From positions 62,001 to 126,000 of the forward strand of contig NZ_JACBZF010000002.1 in assembly GCF_013408095.1 (NCBI RefSeq): a DNA stretch of 64,000 nucleotides, written 5' to 3'. The DNA is from Novosphingobium marinum (GTDB taxonomy: Bacteria > Pseudomonadota > Alphaproteobacteria > Sphingomonadales > Sphingomonadaceae). The position numbers and the translations under genes are program-made. A model generated the notes under the pieces. The model made no database searches, was not told where the DNA came from, and worked only from the letters and a program-made list of their open reading frames with translations. Shown here in pieces: positions 1 through 10,167 of the stretch (position 1 is the stretch's first letter; every line of letters begins with the position of its first letter).

Positions 1-1
1 C

Positions 2-655
2 GAGATAAACTTCACGATCGGGGCGACGCGGCAGTGGGGTGTGCGCCTGCTGCCGGCGGGCTGGGCTCGCTACGTCAGGGAGCCGGCGGTCAGCTTCGCC
101 AATCGCCTGATCGACGGGCACCGCAACGTCGCCTTCGCACGCCTTGCTCAGCTCGCCAATTCCCTGTTTCAGGGCGAACCCGACCTGGATGCCGAATACG
201 AGCGCATACTGGCGCATTTCCGCAGCGGCGAGAGCGAACCCGATATCGATGAGGATCGCATCATCGCGATGCAGAAGGCGATGACGGATCCCGAAACGAC
301 ATCGGTCTGGGAAGTCGCCGAGGCGGCGGGCGTGAGCCAGCGAACGATCGAGCGCATCTGCAACCGGGCCTTCGGCTTCTCGCCCAAGACGATCCTGAGG
401 CGACAGCGCTTCCTGCGCAGCCTTACGGACGCTACGCTCGACCCGACGCTCAGCTGGACCGACGCGATGGACCTTTCCTATCACGACCAGCCGCAATTCG
501 TTCGCGACTTCCGCCATTTCATGGACATGACCCCGGGGCAGTACGCCGCGCTCGAAAAGCCGATCGTCGAGCCTGTCACCCGCGCACGCGCGCTTCACAA
601 TGCGCGCCGTCGCGAAGGAGCGGACGACAGCTCTCCCGACTGCGGGGCGGCATGA
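2..655 (+). CDS. AraC-type helix-turn-helix regulator (5' end outside window)
   Basis: The frame is open from the first bases of the window, so the N terminus is missing; the GTG at 41 lies inside an already open, protein-like stretch and is probably not the start. The C-terminal half carries an AraC-type DNA-binding region: the segment [20 protein letters not shown] is a helix-turn-helix, followed by [16 protein letters not shown] and a second helix pair ending in MTPGQY, as in AraC proteins. The N-terminal part should be a sensor domain, but its ligand is not visible. It lies just upstream of pheS in the same direction; the 76 bp gap and unrelated role suggest proximity rather than shared function. 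Confidence 0.8.
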   Translation, partial: EINFTIGATRQWGVRLLPAGWARYVREPAVSFANRLIDGHRNVAFARLAQLANSLFQGEPDLDAEYERILAHFRSGESEPDIDEDRIIAMQKAMTDPETTSVWEVAEAAGVSQRTIERICNRAFGFSPKTILRRQRFLRSLTDATLDPTLSWTDAMDLSYHDQPQFVRDFRHFMDMTPGQYAALEKPIVEPVTRARALHNARRREGADDSSPDCGAA

Positions 656-731
656 TTGCGATTCTCGCTTTTGCCCCCTAAGGACCGCCGCCGACAGCAA
701 AGAAATCGAAGCAGCAGGCGGACTTTACCAA

Positions 732-1829
732 GTGGACTACACTGCAACCGGGCGGGATGCGCTCCTGCGCATTGCCGAAGCGGCGGACCTGGACGCGGTC
801 GAGGCGCTGCGCATCGAATTTCTTGGCAAGCAGGGTTCGATCTCGCTGCTCCTCAAGACTCTTGGCAAGATGACGCCAGATGAGCGGCAGGCGGAAGGAC
901 CCAAGATCCACGGCCTTCGCCAGAGCGTGACCGACGCCATCGCCGCGCGAAAGTCGGCGCTGGAAAACGCTGTGCTCGAGGCGCGGCTTGCCTCGGAAAA
1001 GATCGATCTCACGCTTCCTGCTCCCGAGGCGACAATCGGTTCGGTGCATCCTGTCAGCCAGGTGATGGACGAGCTCGCCGAGATCTTCGCCGACATGGGC
1101 TTTGCCGTCGCCACGGGGCCCGAGATCGAGGACGACTGGCACAACTTCACCGCGCTCAACATGCCCGAAAGCCATCCGGCGCGCGCGATGCACGATACCT
1201 TCTATTTCGCGGACAAGGGTGCCGAAGGCCGCGAAATGCTGCTTCGCACGCATACCTCGCCGGTGCAGATACGATCGATGATCGAGCAGGGTGCCCCGCT
1301 GCGTGTCATCGCGCCGGGCCGTGTCTATCGCTCCGACAGCGACGCGACCCACACGCCCATGTTCCACCAGGTCGAAGGGCTGGTGATCGACAAGGGTATC
1401 CACCTCGGGCACCTCAAATGGACGCTCGAAACCTTCCTCAAGGCCTTCTTCGAGCGAGACGACATCGTCCTCCGCCTCCGCCCGAGCTACTTTCCGTTCA
1501 CCGAGCCTTCGGTCGAAGTCGATGTCGGCTACACGGTGATCGACGGCAAGCGCGTCGTGGGCGGCGGCGGCAATGTGCCCGATGGCGGCTGGATGGAAGT
1601 GCTTGGCTCGGGCATGGTCAACCGCCGGGTGATCGAGTTCGGCGGGCTCGATCCCGACCAGTGGCAGGGCTTTGCCTTCGGCACCGGCGTCGATCGCCTC
1701 GCCATGCTCAAGTACGGCATGGACGATCTGCGTGCGTTCTTCGACGGCGACGAGCGCTGGCTTTCGCATTACGGCTTCTCGGCTCTCGACGTCCCGACCC
1801 TGTCGGGCGGCGTCGGAACGCCGGCCTGA
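732..1829 (+). CDS. pheS: Phenylalanine--tRNA ligase alpha subunit
   Basis: This is the catalytic subunit of the cytoplasmic alpha2-beta2 phenylalanyl-tRNA synthetase, which charges tRNA-Phe using ATP. At 365 residues it has family-typical length. An N-terminal coiled-coil arm (about residues 1-90) precedes the class II catalytic core. Motif 2 is seen as [20 protein letters not shown] near residue 197, and motif 3 as [11 protein letters not shown] near residue 316. I chose the GTG at 732 because homologues begin just before this point and AGGCGG lies about 10 bases upstream; the frame stays open back to 600 but that stretch is not protein-like. It is followed after 15 bp by pheT, the usual arrangement. 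Confidence 0.96.
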   Translation: MDYTATGRDALLRIAEAADLDAVEALRIEFLGKQGSISLLLKTLGKMTPDERQAEGPKIHGLRQSVTDAIAARKSALENAVLEARLASEKIDLTLPAPEATIGSVHPVSQVMDELAEIFADMGFAVATGPEIEDDWHNFTALNMPESHPARAMHDTFYFADKGAEGREMLLRTHTSPVQIRSMIEQGAPLRVIAPGRVYRSDSDATHTPMFHQVEGLVIDKGIHLGHLKWTLETFLKAFFERDDIVLRLRPSYFPFTEPSVEVDVGYTVIDGKRVVGGGGNVPDGGWMEVLGSGMVNRRVIEFGGLDPDQWQGFAFGTGVDRLAMLKYGMDDLRAFFDGDERWLSHYGFSALDVPTLSGGVGTPA

Positions 1830-1844
1830 GCGGGAGGGGAAATC

Positions 1845-4259
1845 ATGAAATTCTCGCTAGCCTGGCTCAGGGACCACCTCGAGACGACAGCCTCTGTCGA
1901 GGAGATTGCCGATACGCTCAATGCCATCGGCATCGAGGTCGAAGCGATAGAGGACCCGGCGCAGAAGCTTGCGGGCTTTCGCGTCGCGAAGGTTCTGACC
2001 GCCGAACCGCACCCCGATGCCGACAAGCTTCATGTCCTTTCGGTCGATGCCGGCGACGGGCAGCCGCTTCAGGTCGTCTGCGGCGCGCCGAACGCACGTG
2101 CCGGCATGCTCGGCGTTCTCGGCCTTCCCGGCGCGGTCGTTCCCGCGAACGGGATGGAACTGCGCAAGTCGTCGATCCGGGGTGTCGAATCGAACGGCAT
2201 GATGTGCTCGGTGCGCGAACTCGAGCTGGGCGAAGAGCACGATGGCATCATCGAATTGCCCGAAGATGCTCCCGTCGGCTCGAGCTTTGCCGATTATCGA
2301 GGCAGCGAACCGGTGCTCGACGTCGCGATCACCCCGAACCGGCCCGATTGCATGGGCGTCTACGGCATTGCCCGGGACCTTGCGGCGGCTGGCCTTGGCG
2401 CTCTCAAGCCGATCGTCGTCGAAAGCCAGCCGGGAACCTTCCCCTGCCCGATCGAGATCCGCACCGACGACCCGCACGGGTGCCCGGCATTCTTCGGGCG
2501 CGTCATCCGCGGCGTGAGCAATGGGCCGTCGCCCGACTGGATGCAGGAGCGCCTTAAAAGCGCGGGTCAGAGACCGATTTCGGCGCTGGTGGACATCACC
2601 AACTACCTCATGCTCGCCTACGGTCGTCCGGCGCATGCCTATGACCTTGCCAGGCTGTCCGGCGCAATGGTCGCCCGCAAGGCCCGCGACGGGGAACAGG
2701 TGCTGGCGCTGAACGAAAAGGAATATACGCTAGATTCCTCGATGACGGTCATTGCCGACGATGAGGGTCCTCACGACATCGGCGGCATCATGGGCGGCGA
2801 GCATTCCGGCTGCGACGAGAATACCACCGATGTCCTGCTCGAGATCGCTTATTTCGATCCGGAAAAAATCGCGTCGACGGGCCGCAAGCTCAATCTGACT
2901 TCCGACGCGCGCCAGCGGTTCGAGCGCGGGGTCGATCCCGCATTCCTGGAGACGGGCATCGACCTCCTGACGCAGCTTATTCGCACGATCTGCGGGGGCG
3001 AGGTATCCGAACTCGTCCGCGCAGGCGCCCCGCCCAGCCAGCCTCGAATCGTGCATTATCGGCCCGTCATGGCCGAAACGCTTGGCGGGATTGCGGTGCC
3101 GGAGGTCGAGCAGAAGCGTATCCTCGGCATTCTCGGCTTCGAAGCGGTTGGAGAAACGGCGGAACTGGAGCAGGCCTGGGCCGTGACGGTTCCCGGATGG
3201 CGCCCCGATATCGACGGCGCCGCCGACATCGTCGAGGAAGTGATCCGTATCCACGGACTGGACAAGGTAGAAAGCGTCGCTCTTCCGCGTGCCGATGGCG
3301 TCGCGCTACCGACCGCGACGCCGCAGCAGAAGCTGGAGCGCCGCGTGCGCCGTGCGGCTGCCGCGCGGGGCATGCACGAGGCGGTGACGTGGTCGTTCCT
3401 CCCGGAAAGCGAAGCAACGGCGTTCGCGGACGAACAGAACGCGCTCTGGATTCTGGCCAACCCGATCAGCGAGGACATGAAAGCGATGCGCCCCTCGCTC
3501 GTGCCCGGCCTGCTCTCGGCGGCGAGACGAAACCTCGACCGCGGTGCAAACGGGCTTCGCCTGTTCGAGGTGGGCCGCCGCTACTTGCGTGGCGAAGAGG
3601 GTGCGAGCGACGAGAGGCCGACGCTGGCAGTCGTGCTCGCCGGGGAAAGGCAGGCACGAGGCTGGGCGACGGGCAAGGCGGTCGCTTACGACGCGTTCGA
3701 CGCCAAGGCCGAGGCGCTCGCGATTCTCGGCGAGGCGGGCGCGCCTGTCGCCAACCTCCAGGTAATGGGCGAGGCCGGGCCGCAGTTTCACCCCGGCCAG
3801 TCGGCGACACTCCGCCTTGGGCCGAAGAACGTACTTGCCCGTTTCGGCATGCTGCACCCGACGATGCTGCGCGCTTTCGACATCGAAGTGCCCGTGGCGG
3901 TCGCGGAGATCTACCTCGATTCGATTCCGGCGAAGAAGGGCCGCGAGACGTTCGCGCGTGCGCCCTACGCGCCGTCGTCGCTCCAGTCGGTGACGCGCGA
4001 CTTCGCTTTCCTCGTGCCGCGTGACCTCCCGGCCGGCGATCTCCTGAAGGCGGTGCGCGGCGCCGACAAGGCGAATATCGTCTCGGTTCGCCTGTTCGAC
4101 GATTTCCGCGGCGCCGGGGTCCCCGACGACGGGAAGTCGCTGGCGGTCGAAGTCACGCTTCAGCCAGGCGAGGCCAGCTATCGCGACGAAGACCTGAAGG
4201 CGATTGCCGGACGGATCACGGCGGCGGCCGGCAAGCTTGGCGCGACGCTGCGCGGCTGA
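1845..4259 (+). CDS. pheT: Phenylalanine--tRNA ligase beta subunit
   Basis: This is the large subunit partnering PheS; it contributes tRNA binding and editing of misacylated Tyr-tRNA-Phe. The 804 residues match the full-length bacterial form. Regions in order are the N-terminal MKFSLAWLRDHL start, an EMAP/OB tRNA-binding domain (about 40-150), the B3/B4 editing domain (about 210-390), the B5 domain (about 405-475), a catalytic-like core and a C-terminal ferredoxin-fold anticodon-binding domain (about 710-803, beginning near YAPSSLQSVTRDFAFLV). The ATG follows a strong GGGAGGGG ribosome site. It is cotranscribed with pheS. Confidence 0.97.
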   Translation: MKFSLAWLRDHLETTASVEEIADTLNAIGIEVEAIEDPAQKLAGFRVAKVLTAEPHPDADKLHVLSVDAGDGQPLQVVCGAPNARAGMLGVLGLPGAVVPANGMELRKSSIRGVESNGMMCSVRELELGEEHDGIIELPEDAPVGSSFADYRGSEPVLDVAITPNRPDCMGVYGIARDLAAAGLGALKPIVVESQPGTFPCPIEIRTDDPHGCPAFFGRVIRGVSNGPSPDWMQERLKSAGQRPISALVDITNYLMLAYGRPAHAYDLARLSGAMVARKARDGEQVLALNEKEYTLDSSMTVIADDEGPHDIGGIMGGEHSGCDENTTDVLLEIAYFDPEKIASTGRKLNLTSDARQRFERGVDPAFLETGIDLLTQLIRTICGGEVSELVRAGAPPSQPRIVHYRPVMAETLGGIAVPEVEQKRILGILGFEAVGETAELEQAWAVTVPGWRPDIDGAADIVEEVIRIHGLDKVESVALPRADGVALPTATPQQKLERRVRRAAAARGMHEAVTWSFLPESEATAFADEQNALWILANPISEDMKAMRPSLVPGLLSAARRNLDRGANGLRLFEVGRRYLRGEEGASDERPTLAVVLAGERQARGWATGKAVAYDAFDAKAEALAILGEAGAPVANLQVMGEAGPQFHPGQSATLRLGPKNVLARFGMLHPTMLRAFDIEVPVAVAEIYLDSIPAKKGRETFARAPYAPSSLQSVTRDFAFLVPRDLPAGDLLKAVRGADKANIVSVRLFDDFRGAGVPDDGKSLAVEVTLQPGEASYRDEDLKAIAGRITAAAGKLGATLRG

Positions 4260-4311
4260 CCCGCGAACGTCGACCGTTGCGGGCCGCGCCTTGCGACCCT
4301 AAGGGCCGCGG

Positions 4312-5835
4312 ATGTCTTCAGAACGCCGAACTTTCGCGATCATCTCGCACCCGGACGCGGGCAAGACCACGCTGACCGAGAAACTGCTGCTGCAAGGCGG
4401 TGCGATCCACCTTGCGGGCGAGGTAAAGGCGCGCGGGCAGGCGCGGCGCGCGCGTTCCGACTGGATGAAGATCGAGCAGCAACGCGGAATCTCGGTAACC
4501 AGCTCGGTGATGACCTTCGAGCGCGGTGGCATCACCTTCAACCTGCTCGACACGCCCGGGCACGAAGACTTCTCCGAGGATACCTACCGGACGCTTACCG
4601 CGGTCGATTCGGCGGTGATGGTGATCGATGCGGCGAAGGGGATCGAGCCTCAGACCCGAAAGCTGTTCGAAGTGTGCCGAATGCGATCGGTGCCGATCAT
4701 AACCTTCGTCAACAAGGTCGATCGCGAGGGACGGCCCGGTTTCGACCTGCTCGACGAAGTGGCCGATGCGCTCGCGCTCGACGTCGTGCCGATGAGCTGG
4801 CCGGTCGGCATGGGCGGCCTGTTCGAAGGAGTGCTCGATTTCGCTACCGGAGCGGTGAGCCGTCCCGAGGGCGGGAGCCGCGAGTTCCTCGGCAAGGTCG
4901 ACGAAAACCCCGAGATACCGGGGGAATTCGCAGAGGAAATGGAGCTGGCGCAGGCTGGCTATCCCGAATTCGACGTCGAGGCCTATCGCGGCGGGGACAT
5001 GACGCCAGTCTACTTCGGCTCGGCGCTCAAGAACTTCGGAGTGGTCGAACTGATCGACGCGCTGACGCGGTTCGCCCCGCCACCCCGCCCGCAGCCGGCG
5101 GACGGCGGCGAAATCCAGCCGGGCCGTGACGAGGTCAGCGGATTCATCTTCAAGGTCCAGGCCAACATGGACCCGCAGCATCGCGACCGCATCGCCTTCA
5201 TGCGGCTGGTCTCGGGCACCTTTAAGCGGGGCATGAAGCTGACACCGTCAGGTCTGGGCAAGCCCATCGCCGTCCATTCGCCGATCATGTTCTTCGCGCA
5301 GGACCGCGAGATCGCCGACAGCGCCGAGCCTGGCGACATCATCGGAATCCCGAACCACGGCACGCTGCGGGTCGGGGACAGCCTGTCGGAGAAGAACGAC
5401 ATCCGTTTTACCGGCCTTCCGAACTTCGCCCCGGAAATCCTGCGACGAGTCGTCCTGAAGGACCCCACCAAGACCAAGCAGCTGCGCAAGGCGCTCGACG
5501 ACTTGTCGGAGGAGGGCGTTATCCAGGTGTTCTACCCGGAAATCGGCGCGCAATGGATCGTCGGCGTCGTCGGGCAGCTCCAGCTCGACGTACTCGTCTC
5601 GCGGCTCGAGGCAGAGTACAAGGTCGAGGCAATGCTCGAACCCGCGCCGTTCGACACCGCCCGGTGGCTGAAAGGGCCGGACAAGTCGCTCGACGAGTTC
5701 GAAAACTTCAACAAGGGAAACCTCGCGCGCGACCGGGATGGCGACCTCGTCTTCATGGCGAGGTCGGCATGGGATGTCGGCTATCAGCAGGAGAAGAACC
5801 CCGACCTGACCTTCAGCGCGACGAAGGAGCGATGA
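4312..5835 (+). CDS. prfC: Peptide chain release factor 3
   Basis: This is a translational GTPase that recycles RF1/RF2 from the ribosome after peptide release. The G1 loop HPDAGKTTLTEK is at residues 13-24, G3 DTPGH at 80-84 and G4 NKVD at 134-137. The C-terminal half (FIFKVQANMDPQHRDRIAFM onward) has the RF3 domain II/III layout rather than the EF-G domain IV-V layout. Its 507 residues are slightly shorter than the E. coli protein. It follows pheT by 52 bp with no obvious terminator, so partial cotranscription is possible. Confidence 0.95.
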   Translation: MSSERRTFAIISHPDAGKTTLTEKLLLQGGAIHLAGEVKARGQARRARSDWMKIEQQRGISVTSSVMTFERGGITFNLLDTPGHEDFSEDTYRTLTAVDSAVMVIDAAKGIEPQTRKLFEVCRMRSVPIITFVNKVDREGRPGFDLLDEVADALALDVVPMSWPVGMGGLFEGVLDFATGAVSRPEGGSREFLGKVDENPEIPGEFAEEMELAQAGYPEFDVEAYRGGDMTPVYFGSALKNFGVVELIDALTRFAPPPRPQPADGGEIQPGRDEVSGFIFKVQANMDPQHRDRIAFMRLVSGTFKRGMKLTPSGLGKPIAVHSPIMFFAQDREIADSAEPGDIIGIPNHGTLRVGDSLSEKNDIRFTGLPNFAPEILRRVVLKDPTKTKQLRKALDDLSEEGVIQVFYPEIGAQWIVGVVGQLQLDVLVSRLEAEYKVEAMLEPAPFDTARWLKGPDKSLDEFENFNKGNLARDRDGDLVFMARSAWDVGYQQEKNPDLTFSATKER

Positions 5836-5892
5836 GTCTGCGGGCTGCAGCCGGATTGCGCAACCCGGGCGTCGCGCCCTAGTTAGAAACTC

Positions 5893-6597
5893 GTGCAACT
5901 CACTGTCGCCAGCTACAACATCCACAAGGCCGTTGGTCTCGACCGCAGGCGCGACCCGGACCGCATCCTTACGGTCCTTCGCGAAATAGACGCGGACGTG
6001 GTGGCGCTGCAGGAAGCGGACCGGCGTTTCGGGAAGCGCGAGACGGTTCTGCCTCTTGCTGCGATATACGATCATTCACCGTACAAGCCCGTACCCCTCT
6101 CGATGCGTCCCGACAGCATCGGGTGGCACGGAAACGCTTTGCTGGTGCGGCGCAACATCGACATCCTGTCGGCGCATCGCGTGCCCTTGCCCACGCTGGA
6201 GCCGCGCGGCGCGATCCGCGCCGATCTCGCCAGCGGGGAAAGGCGCTTCCGCGTCATAGGAATGCATCTCGACCTGTCGGGCCTGCGCCGCCGTCATCAG
6301 GTTCGCAGCGTGCTCGATCATATCGGCGGATGCGAACCGGAGTGCCCGACGGTCCTCATGGGCGATCTCAACGAATGGGCGCGCCGCGGCGGATGCCTGA
6401 GGGAATTCGGGCAGGGCTGGCGCATACTGGCTCCGGGCGCCAGTTTTCCATCGCGCAGGCCGGTCGCGCACCTCGACCGCATAATTCTTTCACCGGAATG
6501 GCGTACCGTTGAAACCAAAGCCCATCACAGCGCGTTATCCGCGCAAGGGTCGGATCATCTGCCCATTCTAGCCCGCCTGATGCTGCCCAATATTTAG
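5893..6597 (+). CDS. Endonuclease/exonuclease/phosphatase (EEP) family protein
   Basis: A 234-residue member of the EEP fold, which includes Mg-dependent nucleases and phosphodiesterases acting on DNA, phosphoinositides or sphingomyelin-like lipids. Active-site signatures are present: N9 in SYNIHKA, E41 in LQEAD, D158 and N160 in MGDLNEW, and the terminal GSDHLPI (S220, D221, H222). No signal peptide or membrane segment is seen, so it is probably cytoplasmic. The substrate cannot be read from sequence. It uses a GTG start at 5893 and lies 57 bp after prfC. Confidence 0.85.
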   Translation: MQLTVASYNIHKAVGLDRRRDPDRILTVLREIDADVVALQEADRRFGKRETVLPLAAIYDHSPYKPVPLSMRPDSIGWHGNALLVRRNIDILSAHRVPLPTLEPRGAIRADLASGERRFRVIGMHLDLSGLRRRHQVRSVLDHIGGCEPECPTVLMGDLNEWARRGGCLREFGQGWRILAPGASFPSRRPVAHLDRIILSPEWRTVETKAHHSALSAQGSDHLPILARLMLPNI

Positions 6598-6683
6598 GCA
6601 GCTGCACAGGAATCGGGCGATCTGATGCTGCAACAGCGAAAGGCTTGTCTTGCAGATCGGCTGAATCTTACCAATCCGTAAAT

Positions 6684-6699
6684 TGGCATATCCCTTGCT
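6684..6699 (+). promoter_or_regulatory. Sigma-54 (-24/-12) promoter of glnK-amtB
   Basis: The sequence TTGGCATATCCCTTGCT (from 6683) has the GG (6685-6686) and GC (6697-6698) dinucleotides separated by exactly 10 bases, as required for RpoN holoenzyme, and fits TGGCA-N-TTGCT well. It lies about 50 bp before the glnK ATG, placing the transcript start near 6710. This matches the usual NtrC/RpoN control of glnK-amtB under nitrogen limitation. A clear NtrC enhancer pair was not resolved upstream. Confidence 0.75.
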
Positions 6700-6733
6700 T
6701 CGTTAGTCCAGCCGGCGCTGGGCCGGTGGCTAA

Positions 6734-7084
<351 letters not shown>

Positions 7085-7101
7085 GAATGGGGGGACTCCA
7101 A

Positions 7102-8433
<1,332 letters not shown>

Positions 8434-8447
8434 CATCCACCAAGCTT

Positions 8448-8487
8448 GGCGGGGTGGGAATCCTCCTCTCCTCCCACCCACCCCGCC
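8448..8487 (+). other. GC-rich hairpin after amtB
   Basis: An 11 bp perfect stem (8448-8458 with 8477-8487) encloses an 18-base pyrimidine-rich loop just downstream of the amtB stop. It lacks a following T-run, so it may protect the 3' end or pause polymerase ahead of the real terminator at 8522. Confidence 0.55.
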
Positions 8488-8521
8488 ACCCGTTGTTCCT
8501 CCTGCGAACAGCAACTCGAAA

Positions 8522-8553
8522 GGGCCGGAGCGCAATGCTCCGGCCCCTTTTTT
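8522..8553 (+). terminator. Rho-independent terminator of glnK-amtB
   Basis: A 10 bp perfect stem, GGGCCGGAGC (8522-8531) with GCTCCGGCCC (8537-8546), has the 5-base loop GCAAT and is followed by CTTTTTT. This is a canonical intrinsic terminator for the amtB transcript. It lies between convergent genes, so it may also limit antisense reading. Confidence 0.9.
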
Positions 8554-8594
8554 CGTCTGCGATGCGTCGGGACTGTGCCGGTGGCAGGCAGGCA

Positions 8595-9026
8595 CTAGTC
8601 GTTACCGGACGACAGCATGTCGAGTAGCGGTTGCACCGGCGTCAGATCGTAACCCGCAGCTACGGCGCGCGCTTTCAGGTCATCTACGTCCGCACCGGCG
8701 CTCGCCTTGGCCAGCGACCAGAGCAGCGTCGATCGGGTGCCCGAGCGGCAATAGGCGAGTACGGGGCCTTCGGCATTGGCGAGCGCATCGGACATTGCCT
8801 TCACCTGCCAGTCGGAAAAGCCCGAATGGGTCACGGGAATGGCCACGTACTTCATTCCTGCCTCATTCGCGGCTTTCTCGATCGCTTCACCCGGCGTCTG
8901 GTCGTCGCTTTCACCATCAGGCCGGTTGTTCACGATCGTCGTGACCCCGAGCTCCCTGGCGCGCTCGATGTCCTCGACAGTGATTTGCGGACTGGCGTAG
9001 ACTGATTCGGAAAGCTTTCGGAACAT
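8595..9026 (-). CDS. TIGR01244 family sulfurtransferase / DUF442-type phosphatase-like protein
   Basis: A 143-residue protein with a dual-specificity-phosphatase-like fold. The loop AYCRSGTRS contains the catalytic Cys93 and a P-loop-like Arg; NNRPDGE near residue 33 is also typical. Members of this group resemble the N-terminal domain of persulfide dioxygenase fusions and are thought to act in sulfide or sulfane-sulfur metabolism, but the activity here is inferred. The ATG at 9026 follows a strong AAGGAGGT. It is divergent from the cold-shock gene across a 266 bp region, and nothing adjacent suggests a sulfur operon. Confidence 0.8.
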   Translation of the reverse strand: MFRKLSESVYASPQITVEDIERARELGVTTIVNNRPDGESDDQTPGEAIEKAANEAGMKYVAIPVTHSGFSDWQVKAMSDALANAEGPVLAYCRSGTRSTLLWSLAKASAGADVDDLKARAVAAGYDLTPVQPLLDMLSSGND

Positions 9027-9089
9027 GGCGATACCTCCTTCATAGGGTTGCCCGAATACACTTCGGGACGATCCCTTGCGCCCTCTCGC

Positions 9090-9169
9090 CATTGCGAGTG
9101 AGTTCTTGCAAGCGGCAACTCTTTTCAGACAAGCATTTATGTTCGCCATCGCAAGCGAATTCGTGTAAG
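9090..9169. repeat. Imperfect direct repeat in a divergent promoter region
   Basis: Two 23-base copies (9090-9112 and 9147-9169) agree at about 17 positions with a start-to-start distance of 57 bases; both contain a CAT-GC-AG-GA-TTC skeleton. They lie between the divergent genes at 9026 and 9293, in an otherwise featureless 266 bp region. They could be paired operator sites, but no known regulator motif is recognised. Confidence 0.35.
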
Positions 9170-9292
9170 AACCTTGCCGCAGGATGGGGTACGGCTGCCA
9201 TGCCGGGCGACCTGTCCTGACGTTCGGCCCGATTCGTCCGCGCGGCCGACGGTTAGCTTTTCTGGGGGCGAAGCGAAGGTTTATTCGAGAAG

Positions 9293-10018
9293 ATGGGTTT
9301 TGACAGAGGGCGTCGTGGCCGGGGACGCGACAAGCGGGATGGTATCGGAGAAGAGGGTTTCGATCCTTTCTATGCCGGACAGGATCGTTTCGGAGGAAAT
9401 GATCGATTCGGAGGCGACCGCGGAGGCGATCGCTTCGCCGAGGACCGCTTCGGCGGCGGCGGCGGCGGCGGCGGCGGAGCCCCGCGTGGGGGCTTTCGCG
9501 GCGGCGGCGGCGGAGGTGGGCCGCGTGGCGGAATGCCCGCACAGGTCGTCGGCCAGGGTCGTGGCACTGTAAAGTTCTTCAATACGAACAAGGGCTTCGG
9601 CTTCATCCAGCGCGACGAAGGTGGCGAGGATGTGTTCGTACACATCAGCGCCGTCGAGCGTGCCGGCCTCGAAGGCCTTGCAGAGGGCCAGGAACTGGAA
9701 TTCTCGCTCGTCGATCGTGGCGGCAAGATCTCGGCAAGCGACCTTCAGGTCGTCGGCGACGTGATTCCCGTCCAGAAGCGCGAGAGCCCGCAGCGTCAGC
9801 TTACCGGCGAGAAGGCGACCGGGACGGTCAAGTTCTTCAACACGATGAAGGGCTTCGGCTTCATCACCCGCGATGACGGCCAGCCCGACGCATTCGTGCA
9901 TATCTCGGCAGTCGAGCGTTCGGGTCTTTCGGGCCTCAACGAAGGCGACCGGGTCGAATTCGATATCGAAGTCGACAGGCGCGGAAAGTATTCGGCGGTG
10001 AATCTGGTTCCCTGCTGA
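9293..10018 (+). CDS. Dual cold-shock-domain protein with Arg/Gly-rich N terminus
   Basis: A 241-residue nucleic-acid-binding protein with two cold-shock OB folds: CSD1 about residues 88-155 and CSD2 about 176-240. Each keeps the RNP1 (KGFGFI) and RNP2 (VFVHIS or FVHIS) motifs. The first 85 residues are low complexity, rich in RG, DRFGG and Gly runs of nine and seven, a type of tail that often binds RNA or drives condensation. Double-CSD proteins are common in alphaproteobacteria and act as RNA chaperones in cold or stationary phase. The long divergent upstream region could hold a structured 5' UTR. Confidence 0.9.
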   Translation: MGFDRGRRGRGRDKRDGIGEEGFDPFYAGQDRFGGNDRFGGDRGGDRFAEDRFGGGGGGGGGAPRGGFRGGGGGGGPRGGMPAQVVGQGRGTVKFFNTNKGFGFIQRDEGGEDVFVHISAVERAGLEGLAEGQELEFSLVDRGGKISASDLQVVGDVIPVQKRESPQRQLTGEKATGTVKFFNTMKGFGFITRDDGQPDAFVHISAVERSGLSGLNEGDRVEFDIEVDRRGKYSAVNLVPC

Positions 10019-10030
10019 GCTTCGGGACAT

Positions 10031-10061
10031 GCACTTGCGTTGACCTTGTCTGCGCAAGTGC
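10031..10061 (+). other. Inverted repeat downstream of the cold-shock gene
   Basis: GCACTTGCG (10031-10039) and CGCAAGTGC (10053-10061) form a perfect 9 bp stem with a 13-base loop, 12 bases after the stop codon. No T-run follows, so it is more likely a 3' stabilising stem or a protein site than the terminator, which lies just downstream. Confidence 0.5.
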
Positions 10062-10076
10062 CTAAATCTCACGACC

Positions 10077-10113
10077 AAGGCGGCGGCCCGAATCCGGGCA
10101 AGCCGCCTTTTGT
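10077..10113 (+). terminator. Rho-independent terminator of the cold-shock gene
   Basis: AAGGCGGC (10077-10084) pairs with GCCGCCTT (10102-10109) around an inner GCCCG/CGGGC stem, and TTTTG follows. The layout is a typical intrinsic terminator. Confidence 0.8.
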
Positions 10114-10167
10114 CGTTTCCCGAATCCGGGAGCGAACACTTCAAAGGTATCGTGAAAGGTCAGTGTA

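Noticed and set aside
678..1769. Long open frame antisense to pheS
   Set aside because: High-GC codon bias keeps the opposite strand open; the composition is Arg/His/Asp-rich with no family resemblance and pheS is certain.
9452..9520. GGC/GGT repeat tract as a possible CRISPR or satellite
   Set aside because: Units are only three bases and lie in frame in the glycine-rich coding region; there are no spacers.
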